Source: Variovorax sp. UMC13 (GTDB taxonomy: Bacteria; Pseudomonadota; Gammaproteobacteria; Burkholderiales; Burkholderiaceae_C). Taken from it: a stretch of DNA of 54,029 nt. The notes beneath the pieces were generated by a model that was not told the origin of the DNA, searched no databases, and was given only the letters and a program-made list of their open reading frames with translations. The DNA lies in contig NZ_LZZW01000027.1 of assembly GCF_014170375.1 (NCBI RefSeq), forward strand, positions 1 to 54,029, given 5' to 3'. Positions 17,372 to 25,795 of this stretch are shown here, piece after piece (position 1 is the first letter of the stretch; each line of letters opens with the position of its first letter). A program made the position numbers and the translations under genes.

Positions 17372-18766
17372 ATGAGCGAAGACCAAATGTCGCCTGACGC
17401 TTCCCCTGGGGAAGTGACAAAGAAGACCGGCGTTCGCCGCGTCAACAATCTGCCGGTCTACATCATCGGCGGCCTGATGGGCGTGTTCCTGCTGGTCATG
17501 GTGTTGGTGGCTGCGGATCGCGCAGCCCAGCAGAACCGGCCGGCCGGTGCGAAGGACGAAAAGGCTGGCAACACCAGCATGTTCGCCAACGAGATTGCCG
17601 GCAACCAGAAGGACGGGATCATTCAGGCCGAGCGGCCAGCACCGCCCACGGTGCCCGACCTCTCGCAGCCGCAAGGCCAGGCCATCGACGTTGCCCGCCC
17701 GGACAACCTGGACGCGCCGCCGACGCCACCGACCAGCGCAAGCCTGGATGACCGTGTCAACAACGACGAAATGCAGCGCGTCCGCATGGCGAAGATGCAG
17801 CAGCTCGAAGAGGCCATCAAGGCAAAGACGGGCGTGCGGGGCATCGCTCCGCGCAGCTCGGGATCGACGCCTGGCGGCCTGACGGATGGCGCAGCGCCGG
17901 CCACCCGCGAGGAAGCGTTAGCCCGACTGGCGGCCGTGCGCCAGCAGATCGACGCGCAGACCCGCGACGACCCCACGGCGGCCTACAGAGCGCGCATGCA
18001 GCAGCTTCAAGCCGGTGGGGTAGGGGGCATGGCCGGGGGAGGCGTTTCGGCGGCTCCTAGGCTCCTGCAAACGGCCGGCTCCAGCTCGTCGGGGAGCAAG
18101 GACTATTCGCAGTTCGCCAACTCCGGGCAGGAAGACCGCTGGAAGCTCGATTCCAAGCCCGAAGCGCCACGCTCGCCGTATGAGCTGCGCGCCGGTTTCG
18201 TCGTGCCCGCCACGCTGATTTCAGGCATCAACTCCGATTTGCCCGGTCAGATCATGGCCCAGGTGAGCCAGGACGTGTTCGACACGCCCACCGGCAAATG
18301 GAAGCTGATTCCTCAAGGCTCGCGCCTTGTGGGTCGGTACTCCAGTGATGTGGCATACGGCCAATCCCGCGTGCTGATTGCCTGGCAACGCATCGTCTTC
18401 CCGGACGGCAAGGCAATGGATATTGGTTCGATGCCTGGTGCGGACAGCGCCGGTTATGCGGGCTTCAATGACCAGGTGAACAACCACTATTTCCGGCTGT
18501 TCGCATCGGCATTCCTCATGTCTGGCGTGACGGCGGGTATCACCATGAGCCAGAACCAGGATCAGCAGAACAACGGCAATCGGCAGACGGCCAGCGGCGC
18601 ACTTAGCGAAGCGTTGGGCCAGCAGCTCGGCCTTGTCACCGCTCAGTTGATTTCCAAAAACATGAACATTGCCCCGACCCTCGAAATTCGTCCGGGCTAC
18701 CGTTTTAACGTCATCGTCACAAAGGACATGACGTTTTCCAAGCCGTACCAGGCGTTCGACTACTAA
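17372..18766 (+). CDS. trbI: Mating-channel protein TrbI (VirB10 family)
   Basis: A 464-residue protein that spans the envelope. It has a cytoplasmic N-terminus, one membrane helix (LPVYIIGGLMGVFLLVMVLV, residues about 28-47), a proline- and glutamine-rich periplasmic stretch and a VirB10 C-terminal barrel (FVVPATLISGINSDLPGQ; LIPQGSRLVGRYSSDVAYGQ). The ATG at 17372 gives the RK2 length; an upstream ATG at 17348 would overlap trbH. Confidence 0.95.
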   Translation: MSEDQMSPDASPGEVTKKTGVRRVNNLPVYIIGGLMGVFLLVMVLVAADRAAQQNRPAGAKDEKAGNTSMFANEIAGNQKDGIIQAERPAPPTVPDLSQPQGQAIDVARPDNLDAPPTPPTSASLDDRVNNDEMQRVRMAKMQQLEEAIKAKTGVRGIAPRSSGSTPGGLTDGAAPATREEALARLAAVRQQIDAQTRDDPTAAYRARMQQLQAGGVGGMAGGGVSAAPRLLQTAGSSSSGSKDYSQFANSGQEDRWKLDSKPEAPRSPYELRAGFVVPATLISGINSDLPGQIMAQVSQDVFDTPTGKWKLIPQGSRLVGRYSSDVAYGQSRVLIAWQRIVFPDGKAMDIGSMPGADSAGYAGFNDQVNNHYFRLFASAFLMSGVTAGITMSQNQDQQNNGNRQTASGALSEALGQQLGLVTAQLISKNMNIAPTLEIRPGYRFNVIVTKDMTFSKPYQAFDY

Positions 18767-18784
18767 CCCAAAGGAGAAAGCGAA

Positions 18785-19558
18785 ATGAAGATGCTCACTA
18801 AGAAAGTTTTAGCGGCTAAAGTCGCTTTGGTTTTTGCACTTACTGCCCCTGGCGTGATGACCCCCGCGCAGGCCGGCATCCCGGTTATCGACGGTGCGAA
18901 CCTGACGCAAACCGTCATGTCGGCGGTGGAGAACGTTGCGCAGACGCTCAAGCAAATTGAGCAGTACCGCACCCAGCTCCAGCAGTACGAAAACATGATT
19001 CAGAACACGGTCGCACCGGCCGCGTATATCTGGGATCAGGCCACGTCCACGATGAACCAGCTTCGCGGGGCCATCGACACGTTGAACTACTACAAGAACC
19101 AGGCGGGCAGCCTCGACGGCTACCTGTCGAAGTTCCAGGACGTGTCCTATTACCGCTCGTCCCCATGCTTCAACATCGGTTGCACGAAGGCTGAATTCGA
19201 CGCCATGAAACAGGCTTCCAACAAGCTGAATTCGGAAGCTCAGAAGAAAGCCAACGATGCGCTGTTCAAAGGCTTGGACAAGCAGCAGGACGCAATGGAA
19301 TCCGATGCGCGCCAATTGCAACGCCTGCAATCTTCCGCGCAGGGAGCCACCGGCCAGATGCAGGCCATCGGCTTTGCAAACCAGCTCGCCAGCAACCAGG
19401 CAAACCAGCTCCTGCAGATTCGCGGCCTGTTGATCGCGCAACAGAACGCGGTCGCCACGCGCAACCAGGTGATTGCAGACAAAGAGGCGCAAGAGGCCGC
19501 TGCTGCCGAAAACTTGCGCAAGGGCGAGTACCGCGCTAGCCCTGCGCGCACTTGGTAA
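18785..19558 (+). CDS. trbJ: Mating-pair protein TrbJ (VirB5 family)
   Basis: A 257-residue secreted protein with a signal peptide ending near ALTAPGVMTPAQA. The rest is mostly helical and coiled (NVAQTLKQIEQYRTQLQQYE; ASNKLNSEAQKKANDALFKG), as in VirB5/TrbJ pilus-tip or adhesin components. A perfect KorB operator lies inside its first codons (18808-18820). Start preceded by AAGGAG. Confidence 0.95.
   Translation: MKMLTKKVLAAKVALVFALTAPGVMTPAQAGIPVIDGANLTQTVMSAVENVAQTLKQIEQYRTQLQQYENMIQNTVAPAAYIWDQATSTMNQLRGAIDTLNYYKNQAGSLDGYLSKFQDVSYYRSSPCFNIGCTKAEFDAMKQASNKLNSEAQKKANDALFKGLDKQQDAMESDARQLQRLQSSAQGATGQMQAIGFANQLASNQANQLLQIRGLLIAQQNAVATRNQVIADKEAQEAAAAENLRKGEYRASPARTW
18808..18820. promoter_or_regulatory. 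KorB operator inside trbJ
   Basis: Perfect TTTAGCGGCTAAA within codons 8-12 of trbJ (encoding VLAAK). Intragenic KorB sites are known in IncP-1 and may serve partition or spreading rather than local repression. Confidence 0.85.
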
Positions 19559-19568
19559 GGGCTGCTCG

Positions 19569-19808
19569 ATGAAGACCAACAAGGTTCTTACCTTGGCCCT
19601 GGCCGCCCTCGTGGCGGCCTTGGTCGCCGGCTGCGGCGAAAAGCCTGCAGAACAACCGGCCAAGCAAGCCATGCCCGAAGTCAACGATGAGAACTGCAAG
19701 CCCGCGAGCGTTGCCAAGATCGAAGACAAGGGCGCGCAGCAAGCGTTTTCGTCGCTGTGCCTGCGCCGTGGTGGCGGTTTCAAACCCAGCGAAAAGAAAG
19801 AATGGTGA
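19569..19808 (+). CDS. trbK: Entry-exclusion lipoprotein TrbK
   Basis: A 79-residue lipoprotein. The signal peptide KVLTLALAALVAALVAGCGE ends in lipobox VAGC. TrbK blocks entry of a second related plasmid by acting in the recipient membrane. It sits between trbJ and trbL as in other IncP-1 plasmids; the ATG at 19569 places the signal peptide at the N-terminus. Confidence 0.93.
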   Translation: MKTNKVLTLALAALVAALVAGCGEKPAEQPAKQAMPEVNDENCKPASVAKIEDKGAQQAFSSLCLRRGGGFKPSEKKEW

Positions 19809-19818
19809 GGTTGTGACT

Positions 19819-21564
19819 ATGAGAATGCCAGCCGTATTCAAGAACGCCGGCCTGCTGTTTGTTTTGCTGTGGCTGGCGTTCTTTTCCATTGAGGCGCAAG
19901 CGGCTATCGACAATGCCGGCGTCTTAGATAACGTCCTCAACCGCTATTCGGCCGCCGCCAGTGGTTGGGCCGGCTTCATCACGGCCCGGGCCACCTGGTT
20001 GTTTTGGACGCTCGCAGTGATTTCGATGGTGTGGACGTTTGGCTTCATGGCCTTGCGCAAGGCCGATATTGGCGAGTTCTATGCGGAGTTCATCCGCTTC
20101 ACCATCTTCACCGGCTTCTTCTGGTGGCTGCTCACGAACGGGCCGAATTTCGCCACCGACATCATGAGTTCGCTGCGCACCATCGCAGGCAGTGCAAGCG
20201 GCACCGGCTCGACGCTGACGCCCTCCGGGATCGTTGATATTGGTTTCGACATTTTCTTTAAGGTGCTCGATCAGTCTTCGGTGTGGTCGCCTGTCGATAG
20301 CGCGGCCGGCATCCTCATCAGCGCGGCGATCCTCATCATCCTGGCGTTGATCGGCGTGAATATGTTGCTGCTCCTGGTGAGCGGCTGGATATTGGCCTAT
20401 GCCGGCGTTTTCTTTCTCGGCTTCGGTGGATCGCGGTGGACTTCGGACATGGCGATCAACTACTACAAGACCGTCCTGAACATCGCCGCGCAGCTCTTCA
20501 CGATGGTTCTGCTCGTCGGCATCGGCAAGTCGTTTGTCGATCAGTATTACAACGCCATGAGCGCCGGCATCAGCCTCAAGGAATTAGGCGTGATGATGAT
20601 CGTCGCGGTCGTGCTGCTGGCCCTGGTCAACAAGCTGCCGGCGATGGTTGGCGGCTTGGCGATGGGCGGCGGAACGCACGCCCTCGGCGGTGGCTTTGGT
20701 GCCGGCGCAGCGATGGGTGCGGCGGCGGTGGCCGGCGCGGCCATCGCCACGGGCGGCGCGGCGATTGCAGCCGGCGCGGCCAGCGCGGCCGGTGGCGCGC
20801 AAGCCCTCATGGCGGCCTACAGCAAAGCGTCTGCGGCATCCAGCGAGGGCGGCGGCGGTGGTGGCATGGGCGACACGATGGGCGGCGTCGCTATGGCCGC
20901 TGCAGGCCCTGGCGGCGGCAGCTCTGGCGGTGGCAGCGTCTTCGCGGGCATGGACACCGGCAGCAGCTCGGGCAGCAGCTCGGGCGGCGGCTCAAGTGGC
21001 TCAAGTGGCTCGGGCGGTGGCTTCGGTGGTGGTGCCTCCGAAGGCGGCAGCTCGGGCGGCAAGAGCAGCGCGCCGGCAGGCGAGGGCAAGGACTCGGGCG
21101 GTGGCGCGGCACCTGGTGCCGAAGGGAAGGCCGACGCAGGCGGCAAGGCCGCAGGTTCTGACGCCAAGGGAGGGGGGCAGGGCACTGGCCTGGCACCTGG
21201 CGAACAACGCTCCACCGGCAGCATGTTGGGCCGTGCGGCGGCTATTGCTGCGGGCACTGCGGGCAACCTGGCGCAAGGCTCCTGGGACGTGGCGAAAGCC
21301 AAGGCCGCGAGCATGCGCGAGTCGGCTCTTGATCGCATCAGCGAAACCACGGGCGGAAAGATCGCAGCCGCGATCAGGGCGCAGGACGCGGCAGCGCCGG
21401 CAGACCTGTCCACTCCCGCACCGGCACCCAGCAGCGCCGCGCAGGCCTCGACGGCCGCGACGGCCTTCAACGACAACGAACTGTCTGCAGGCAAGGGCCA
21501 GGCAGAAACCCCCGTCGCGCCCGAAGTGGCCGACTTCATGAATCGCAATTCCAAAACCTCGTAA
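19819..21564 (+). CDS. trbL: Mating-pair protein TrbL (VirB6 family)
   Basis: A 581-residue polytopic inner-membrane protein. The N-terminal two-thirds hold several membrane helices (LLFVLLWLAFFSIEAQA; AGILISAAILIILALIGVNM; LGVMMIVAVVLLALVNKLPA). From about residue 285 the chain becomes Gly/Ala- and then Gly/Ser-rich low-complexity sequence (residues about 340-450). This tail is typical of TrbL but unstable in length; at 581 residues it is longer than RK2 TrbL. Start at 19819, 10 bp after trbK. Confidence 0.94.
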   Translation: MRMPAVFKNAGLLFVLLWLAFFSIEAQAAIDNAGVLDNVLNRYSAAASGWAGFITARATWLFWTLAVISMVWTFGFMALRKADIGEFYAEFIRFTIFTGFFWWLLTNGPNFATDIMSSLRTIAGSASGTGSTLTPSGIVDIGFDIFFKVLDQSSVWSPVDSAAGILISAAILIILALIGVNMLLLLVSGWILAYAGVFFLGFGGSRWTSDMAINYYKTVLNIAAQLFTMVLLVGIGKSFVDQYYNAMSAGISLKELGVMMIVAVVLLALVNKLPAMVGGLAMGGGTHALGGGFGAGAAMGAAAVAGAAIATGGAAIAAGAASAAGGAQALMAAYSKASAASSEGGGGGGMGDTMGGVAMAAAGPGGGSSGGGSVFAGMDTGSSSGSSSGGGSSGSSGSGGGFGGGASEGGSSGGKSSAPAGEGKDSGGGAAPGAEGKADAGGKAAGSDAKGGGQGTGLAPGEQRSTGSMLGRAAAIAAGTAGNLAQGSWDVAKAKAASMRESALDRISETTGGKIAAAIRAQDAAAPADLSTPAPAPSSAAQASTAATAFNDNELSAGKGQAETPVAPEVADFMNRNSKTS

Positions 21565-21583
21565 CTGCAAAGGAGCATCAACC

Positions 21584-22177
21584 ATGCAACGCAAAAACCT
21601 CATCGCCTCGGCCGCTCTTGCGGTGGCCGCCTTCGGTGCGATTCCAGCCACTGCCAGCGCGCAGGAAATCCTCACGGGCGATACCCGCCTGGCCTGCGAA
21701 GCGATCTTGTGCCTTGCCACTGGCACCCAGCCCAGCGAATGCACGCCTTCGCTGCGCCGCTATTTCAGCATTTCGTACCGCAAGCTGTCGGACACGATCC
21801 GGGGCCGCGTCAACTTCCTGAACCTCTGCCCCGTCGCCAATCAGACGCCGCAAATGTCGGCCCTGGTCAATGCGCAGGCCAATGGTGCCGGCCGGTGTGA
21901 TGCCGCTTCGCTGAATGCCGTGCTGCGTTCGTGGACGGGTTCCGACGATGGCATGGTGTACGTCAGCAACCAGATGCCCAGCTACTGCACCGCCTACACG
22001 ACGCACGCCTACACGGACTTCTCGGGCACGGTGCCGCGCTATGTGGGGATTCCTGAGCGGGGAGGGTATTGGGTCGAGGCGCGGGACTATGACCGCGCCC
22101 TGGCCGAATACAACGCCCGCATCAAGGCCGAAGACGAAGAGCGCCGCCGGGCCAGTTGGGGCGGCGGTGGCAACTAA
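21584..22177 (+). CDS. trbM: Conjugal transfer protein TrbM
   Basis: A 197-residue exported protein with a signal peptide (AALAVAAFGAIPATASA). The mature part has several cysteines (LACEAILCLATGTQPSECTP) as in TrbM, suggesting periplasmic disulfides. Its molecular role is not established. An AAGGAG site precedes the ATG. Confidence 0.92.
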   Translation: MQRKNLIASAALAVAAFGAIPATASAQEILTGDTRLACEAILCLATGTQPSECTPSLRRYFSISYRKLSDTIRGRVNFLNLCPVANQTPQMSALVNAQANGAGRCDAASLNAVLRSWTGSDDGMVYVSNQMPSYCTAYTTHAYTDFSGTVPRYVGIPERGGYWVEARDYDRALAEYNARIKAEDEERRRASWGGGGN

Positions 22178-22190
22178 GGGAGCCTGAACC

Positions 22191-22796
22191 ATGCCTTTCA
22201 TCGATCTCCCGCCCCAGCTTCAAGAGCGCGTCATCTGCTCGATTTCGGCCGCCGTCAAATACGAAGTGCCGGCGAACATCGTTCTTGCGGTCGCGGAGAA
22301 AGAAGGCGGCAAGCCGGGCCAGTGGGTGAAGAACACGAACGGCACGCATGACGTGGGCCCGATGCAGTTCAACACCCTGTACCTGGGCGACCTGGCGAAG
22401 TACGGCATTACGGCAAACGACGTAGCAGCGGCTGGCTGCTACTCGTTTGACCTGGCGGCCTGGCGGCTGCGGCAACACATCCGCAAGGACAAGGGCGACT
22501 TGTGGACGCGGGCGGCTAACTACCACTCGCGCACCCCCCAATTCAACGTGGTCTATCGCGCCGACTTGATGCGCAGGGCTGTCAAGTGGGCCGACTGGCT
22601 CGATGCGCGGTTCGTCACCCGCGACGTGACAAAGCCCGGCGCAATCCCTTCGACTCCGGTAGCCGTTCAAGCGGTCGCTCCGACCGCGCCAGTGGTATCG
22701 AAGCCGGCCCCTGCAGCGGTCCCGCAGGCAGCGCCTGCAGGGCCTTGGAGCACTGCCAGCTACGTGCCTCGAAAGCTCATCATCAACGGCCAGTGA
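22191..22796 (+). CDS. trbN: Lytic transglycosylase TrbN
   Basis: A 201-residue enzyme of the VirB1 / slt type that locally opens peptidoglycan for the channel. The catalytic glutamate probably lies in NIVLAVAEKEGGKPG near residue 36, with the supporting motif VGPMQFNTLYLGDLAKYG and AANYHSRTP. The C-terminus is Pro/Ala-rich. No obvious signal peptide is present in this start. Confidence 0.92.
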   Translation: MPFIDLPPQLQERVICSISAAVKYEVPANIVLAVAEKEGGKPGQWVKNTNGTHDVGPMQFNTLYLGDLAKYGITANDVAAAGCYSFDLAAWRLRQHIRKDKGDLWTRAANYHSRTPQFNVVYRADLMRRAVKWADWLDARFVTRDVTKPGAIPSTPVAVQAVAPTAPVVSKPAPAAVPQAAPAGPWSTASYVPRKLIINGQ

Positions 22797-22805
22797 GGCC
22801 GTTTT

Positions 22806-22818
22806 TTTAGCGGATAAA
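22806..22818. promoter_or_regulatory. Imperfect KorB operator before trbO
   Basis: TTTAGCGGATAAA, one mismatch to the KorB consensus, between trbN and trbO just upstream of the trbO start. Confidence 0.6.
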
Positions 22819-22821
22819 AAC

Positions 22822-23085
22822 ATGGACTTTCACGCCTTCATGAAGCGGTACACCCTCGGCCTTTTCGGTGTCATCAAGAGCTATTGCGATTGGGCCGAGT
22901 CGCAGGCCAAGAGCCAGGGCGATTTACTGCTGCTTGCCTTCGGACCGCTGCTCCTGCTCGGCCTGGTGCTCTGGTCGCTGCCGGCATGGATCGGCAAGAC
23001 CATTGCGCTGATCCTGCTCGCGCCCGTGCTGTATCTCGCCTTCGTCGCCCTCCAGCACTACAGCCGGCGAGGTGGCCGCAAGTGA
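22822..23085 (+). CDS. trbO: Conjugal transfer protein TrbO
   Basis: An 87-residue membrane protein of the size of RK2 TrbO. Two adjacent hydrophobic segments are visible (GDLLLLAFGPLLLLGLVLWS and TIALILLAPVLYLAFVAL). Function unknown and, from work on RK2, not essential for transfer. Its stop overlaps the GTG start of trbP. Confidence 0.85.
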   Translation: MDFHAFMKRYTLGLFGVIKSYCDWAESQAKSQGDLLLLAFGPLLLLGLVLWSLPAWIGKTIALILLAPVLYLAFVALQHYSRRGGRK

Positions 23086-23786
23086 GGTTGCCGCGCCTGG
23101 TCGTCGCTGATGGATCGGTCGAAGCGTTGAAGTGGCTCGCGCTGCTGCTCATGACCGGCGATCACGTCAACAAGTACCTGTTCAATGGCACGGTGCCGCT
23201 GCTGTTCAACGCGGGTCGCCTGGCGCTGCCGATCTTCTGCTTTGTCCTGGCGTACAACCTGGCTCGGCCGGATACGCTGCAGCGCGGCGTCTATCGCCGC
23301 ACCTTGAAGCGCCTGGCCCTCTTCGGCCTTGTCGCCACCCCTGCATTCCTCGCCTTGGGCGGCCTGTGGGCCGGCTGGTGGCCGCTGAACGTGATGTTCA
23401 CGCTGCTGGCCGCAACGGCCGTGCTCTTCCTCATCGACCGGGGAGGCCGTCCGCGCCTGGTTGCCGCTGCCGCCGTGTTCCTCGTCGCCGGCAGCTCGGT
23501 CGAATACTGGTGGCCGGCGCTCTCGATCTGCCTGGCTGTCTGGTGGTACTGCAGGAAGCCATCGGTGCCGGCGCTCGCGCTGCTGCTGGCGTCCTGCGCC
23601 GCGCTGTGGTTCATCAACGGCAATTTTTGGGCGTTGGCGGCGGTCCCCGTGGTCGCCGCGGCTGCGCACGTCGATGTGCGCCTGCCCCGGCTGCGGTGGG
23701 CGTTTTACGCCTACTACCCCCTGCACCTGGTCGCGCTTTGGCTCATCCGAATCCCGATGAGCAAGGCCGGCTACCTCTTTTTCTGA
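23082..23786 (+). CDS. trbP: TraX-family membrane protein TrbP
   Basis: A 234-residue polytopic membrane protein of the TraX family, whose F-plasmid member acetylates pilin. The pattern GSVEALKWLALLLMTGDHVN at the N-terminus with a conserved Asp-His, and AFYAYYPLHLVALWLIR near the C-terminus, is typical. The GTG at 23082 overlaps the trbO stop, fits the family start and is the only start giving the first conserved block. Confidence 0.88.
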   Translation: MRLPRLVVADGSVEALKWLALLLMTGDHVNKYLFNGTVPLLFNAGRLALPIFCFVLAYNLARPDTLQRGVYRRTLKRLALFGLVATPAFLALGGLWAGWWPLNVMFTLLAATAVLFLIDRGGRPRLVAAAAVFLVAGSSVEYWWPALSICLAVWWYCRKPSVPALALLLASCAALWFINGNFWALAAVPVVAAAAHVDVRLPRLRWAFYAYYPLHLVALWLIRIPMSKAGYLFF

Positions 23787-23799
23787 TTGGAGCGTGTTC

Positions 23800-24225
23800 A
23801 TGTTCAAACCGTGCCTGCTGGCCCTCTCTGCTGCCTTCCTGGTGGCCGCGCAAAGCGCATCGGCCCAGCCGATGACCGAATACGGCAGGCCGGTCCTGTC
23901 GGGTGTCTTCGTGTCGTTCCCCCATGGCGGCACGGCCTTCCGGCCCACGGCACGGCAGGAAGCGGAATTGCTCAACGCGAAGGATGCCGACCTGGTGACG
24001 ATCAAGGGACGCACCAGCACACTCAAGCCGAGCGCGCAGGATGAATCGCTGGCCCTTGCTCGGGCACTGTCGGCGCGCTCCTATCTCATCGCACGCGGCG
24101 TTTCGCCGTTGAAGATCGTCGTCAACTTCGCATCTGCTGCAGACTTCATCGCGGACAACTCGACTCCAGAAGGCCGGCTTGAGAACCAGCGCGTGGAAGT
24201 CGAACTTGTCTTCGTGGGCAACTGA
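23800..24225 (+). CDS. upf30.5: Outer-membrane OmpA-like protein Upf30.5
   Basis: A 141-residue exported protein; the signal peptide ends near AAQSASA. The C-terminal half resembles an OmpA-type peptidoglycan-associated domain (LALARALSARSYLIARGVSP, ENQRVEVELVF). The position directly after trbP matches upf30.5 of IncP-1 plasmids. ATG 23800 chosen over a GTG six bases earlier. Two bases separate it from the next gene's start region. Confidence 0.8.
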   Translation: MFKPCLLALSAAFLVAAQSASAQPMTEYGRPVLSGVFVSFPHGGTAFRPTARQEAELLNAKDADLVTIKGRTSTLKPSAQDESLALARALSARSYLIARGVSPLKIVVNFASAADFIADNSTPEGRLENQRVEVELVFVGN

Positions 24226-24226
24226 C

Positions 24227-24712
24227 ATGGCGCGCTTGGCTCGCCTGGTCGCGCTGGTCCTGTGCATCGCTGCAGGACAGGCACACGCCGATTTCGCGGG
24301 CCGCGTCGTCGGCGTTGTCGATGGTGATACGGTGGATGTGTTGGTGGATCGCACGCCGATCCGCACGCGCCTGGCTGAGATTGACGCCCCCGAGAAGGCG
24401 CAAGCCTTCGGCACCAGGTCAAGGCAGGCGCTTGCTGCGGCGGTGTTCCAGAAGTCGGTCTACGTGCGATCGGCGTCCGTCGATCGCTACGGCCGCGCGA
24501 TCGGCACGCTGTTGGTGGACGGCCGCAGTGTCAACCGCATGATGGTGGAGCAGGGCATGGCCTGGGTGTATCGGGCCTACCTGGTGGATCGGTCGCTGCT
24601 CGACGTCGAAGCAGCGGCACGCGCTGGGCGGGTCGGCTTGTGGGCCGATCCGCACGCGGTCGCGCCCTGGGAGTGGCGCGCAGAAAAAAGAAAGGGATGG
24701 GACGCCAAGTGA
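24227..24712 (+). CDS. Staphylococcal-nuclease-like secreted protein
   Basis: A 161-residue thermonuclease homologue. A signal peptide (LVALVLCIAAGQAHA) is followed by an SNase fold: VVGVVDGDTVDVLVDRTPIR, then RLAEIDAPEKAQAFG, VDRYGRAIGTLLVDGRSVNR and GMAWVYRAYL. The calcium-site aspartates and the catalytic Arg-Glu region look present. It occupies the upf31.0 position of IncP-1 maps, but I am not sure that symbol denotes this protein. Confidence 0.82.
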   Translation: MARLARLVALVLCIAAGQAHADFAGRVVGVVDGDTVDVLVDRTPIRTRLAEIDAPEKAQAFGTRSRQALAAAVFQKSVYVRSASVDRYGRAIGTLLVDGRSVNRMMVEQGMAWVYRAYLVDRSLLDVEAAARAGRVGLWADPHAVAPWEWRAEKRKGWDAK

Positions 24713-25116
24713 AATTCACCGACGAACAGAAGCACAAGGAAACGCTGGCCGTGCTCGAGAACGTTCTCGACTACCTGCAGCGTCTTCCCTCGGTGCCGGC
24801 CACCACGGCCATGTGCGAGAAGATCAAGGCCCACATGGACAAGCCGGCGCAGCGCCTGGTCGCTGACTCCAAGCGCGAGCTGATAGGCATGTGGATCACG
24901 CCGGCCGGCAAGCGCATGTTTGAAGCCTCATTGATCGGGGATCAGCTCACCGTGAGCGTTCCAGATTCAACGGATGACCTCCCACGCAAAAGCGTCGAAG
25001 AAAAAGCGCAGTCCCGCAATGAGGTGTCGGCCGCCGTGGTTAAGGCGCTCATGCGGCCGGCCGGCGTCACGGTCAAGCTGGTGAGGCCGTCGCCCGCATT
25101 GACCAAACGCGCTTGA
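24697..25116 (+). CDS. Hypothetical protein downstream of nuclease
   Basis: A 139-residue protein of unknown function, starting inside the nuclease gene (16-bp overlap). It is charged and mostly helical at first (EQKHKETLAVLENVLDYLQR), with a later beta-like stretch (GKRMFEASLIGDQLTVSVPD). Its 3' end overlaps parA by 44 bp on the opposite strand. Confidence 0.65.
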   Translation: MGRQVKFTDEQKHKETLAVLENVLDYLQRLPSVPATTAMCEKIKAHMDKPAQRLVADSKRELIGMWITPAGKRMFEASLIGDQLTVSVPDSTDDLPRKSVEEKAQSRNEVSAAVVKALMRPAGVTVKLVRPSPALTKRA

Positions 25117-25735
25117 CCTGGCTTTCGCTGCAGCCGGCCAGCCTGGCCGTATCGGGGATGCTGTGCCCCGCAGTGCGCAGCGCAATGATCCTCTCGTGAG
25201 TTGCTGTGTCGGCCTGGCGGCCGGTGTACCGTCCCGCTTCCTTCGCAAGCGCCACGCCCTGGCGCTGCCGCTCGCGCCGGTCTTCGTAGTCGTCGCGGGC
25301 CATCTGCAGGGCAAGGCGCAATAGCAGCTCCTGCAGCGACTCCAGCACGATCTTGGCAACGCCCTGGGCCTCGGCCGCGAGGTCGCTCAGGTCGACCACG
25401 CCGGGCACCGCCAGGCGGGCACCTTTGGCGCGGATCGAGGCCACCAGGCGCTCGGCCTCGGCCAGCGGCAAGCGGCTGATGCGGTCGATCTTCTCGGCCA
25501 CCACGATTTCACCGGGCTGCAGGTCGTCAATCATGCGCAGCAGCTCGGGCCGGTCGGCCCGTGCGCCCGATGCCTTCTCCCTGTAGATGCCGGCGACGTA
25601 GCAGCCCGCAGCGCGTGTGCTGTCCACGATGGCCGTCTGCCGGTTCAAGTCCTGTTCGTCGGTGCTGACGCGGAGATAGATGCGCGCCACCTTGAACCCA
25701 ACACCTTGCGCCTGGTGCGCGGCCGGCGTCCGCAT
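25073..25735 (-). CDS. parA: Serine resolvase ParA
   Basis: A 220-residue serine recombinase that resolves plasmid multimers. The catalytic Ser is in ARIYLRVSTDEQDLNRQ, followed by the REKASGARADRPELLRMIDD and KIDRISRLPLAEAERLV motifs of the resolvase domain, and a C-terminal DNA-binding helix-turn-helix (SIPDTARLAGCSESQVKRVW). The ATG at 25735 is the last base triplet before the Tn402-type inverted repeat at 25736, so the element has displaced the native upstream res site and promoter. An in-frame start six bases inside the repeat (25741) is also possible. Confidence 0.9.
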   Translation of the reverse strand: MRTPAAHQAQGVGFKVARIYLRVSTDEQDLNRQTAIVDSTRAAGCYVAGIYREKASGARADRPELLRMIDDLQPGEIVVAEKIDRISRLPLAEAERLVASIRAKGARLAVPGVVDLSDLAAEAQGVAKIVLESLQELLLRLALQMARDDYEDRRERQRQGVALAKEAGRYTGRQADTATHERIIALRTAGHSIPDTARLAGCSESQVKRVWSMRATASPA

Positions 25736-25783
25736 TGTCATTTTCAGAAGGCGACTGCACGGAATGTCAGGAGTCGGCTGCAC
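25736..25783 (+). repeat. Tn402-type terminal repeat (IRt-like)
   Basis: Terminal TGTCATTTTCAGAAGGCGAC with a second related site about 28 bp further in; matches the pattern of Tn402-family transposase-binding sites. Confidence 0.75.
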
Positions 25784-25795
25784 GGCCTGTCGGGG

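Noticed and set aside
20648..21541. Arg/Ala-rich open frame within trbL
   Set aside because: It is the alternate-frame reading of the Gly/Ser-rich tail of TrbL.
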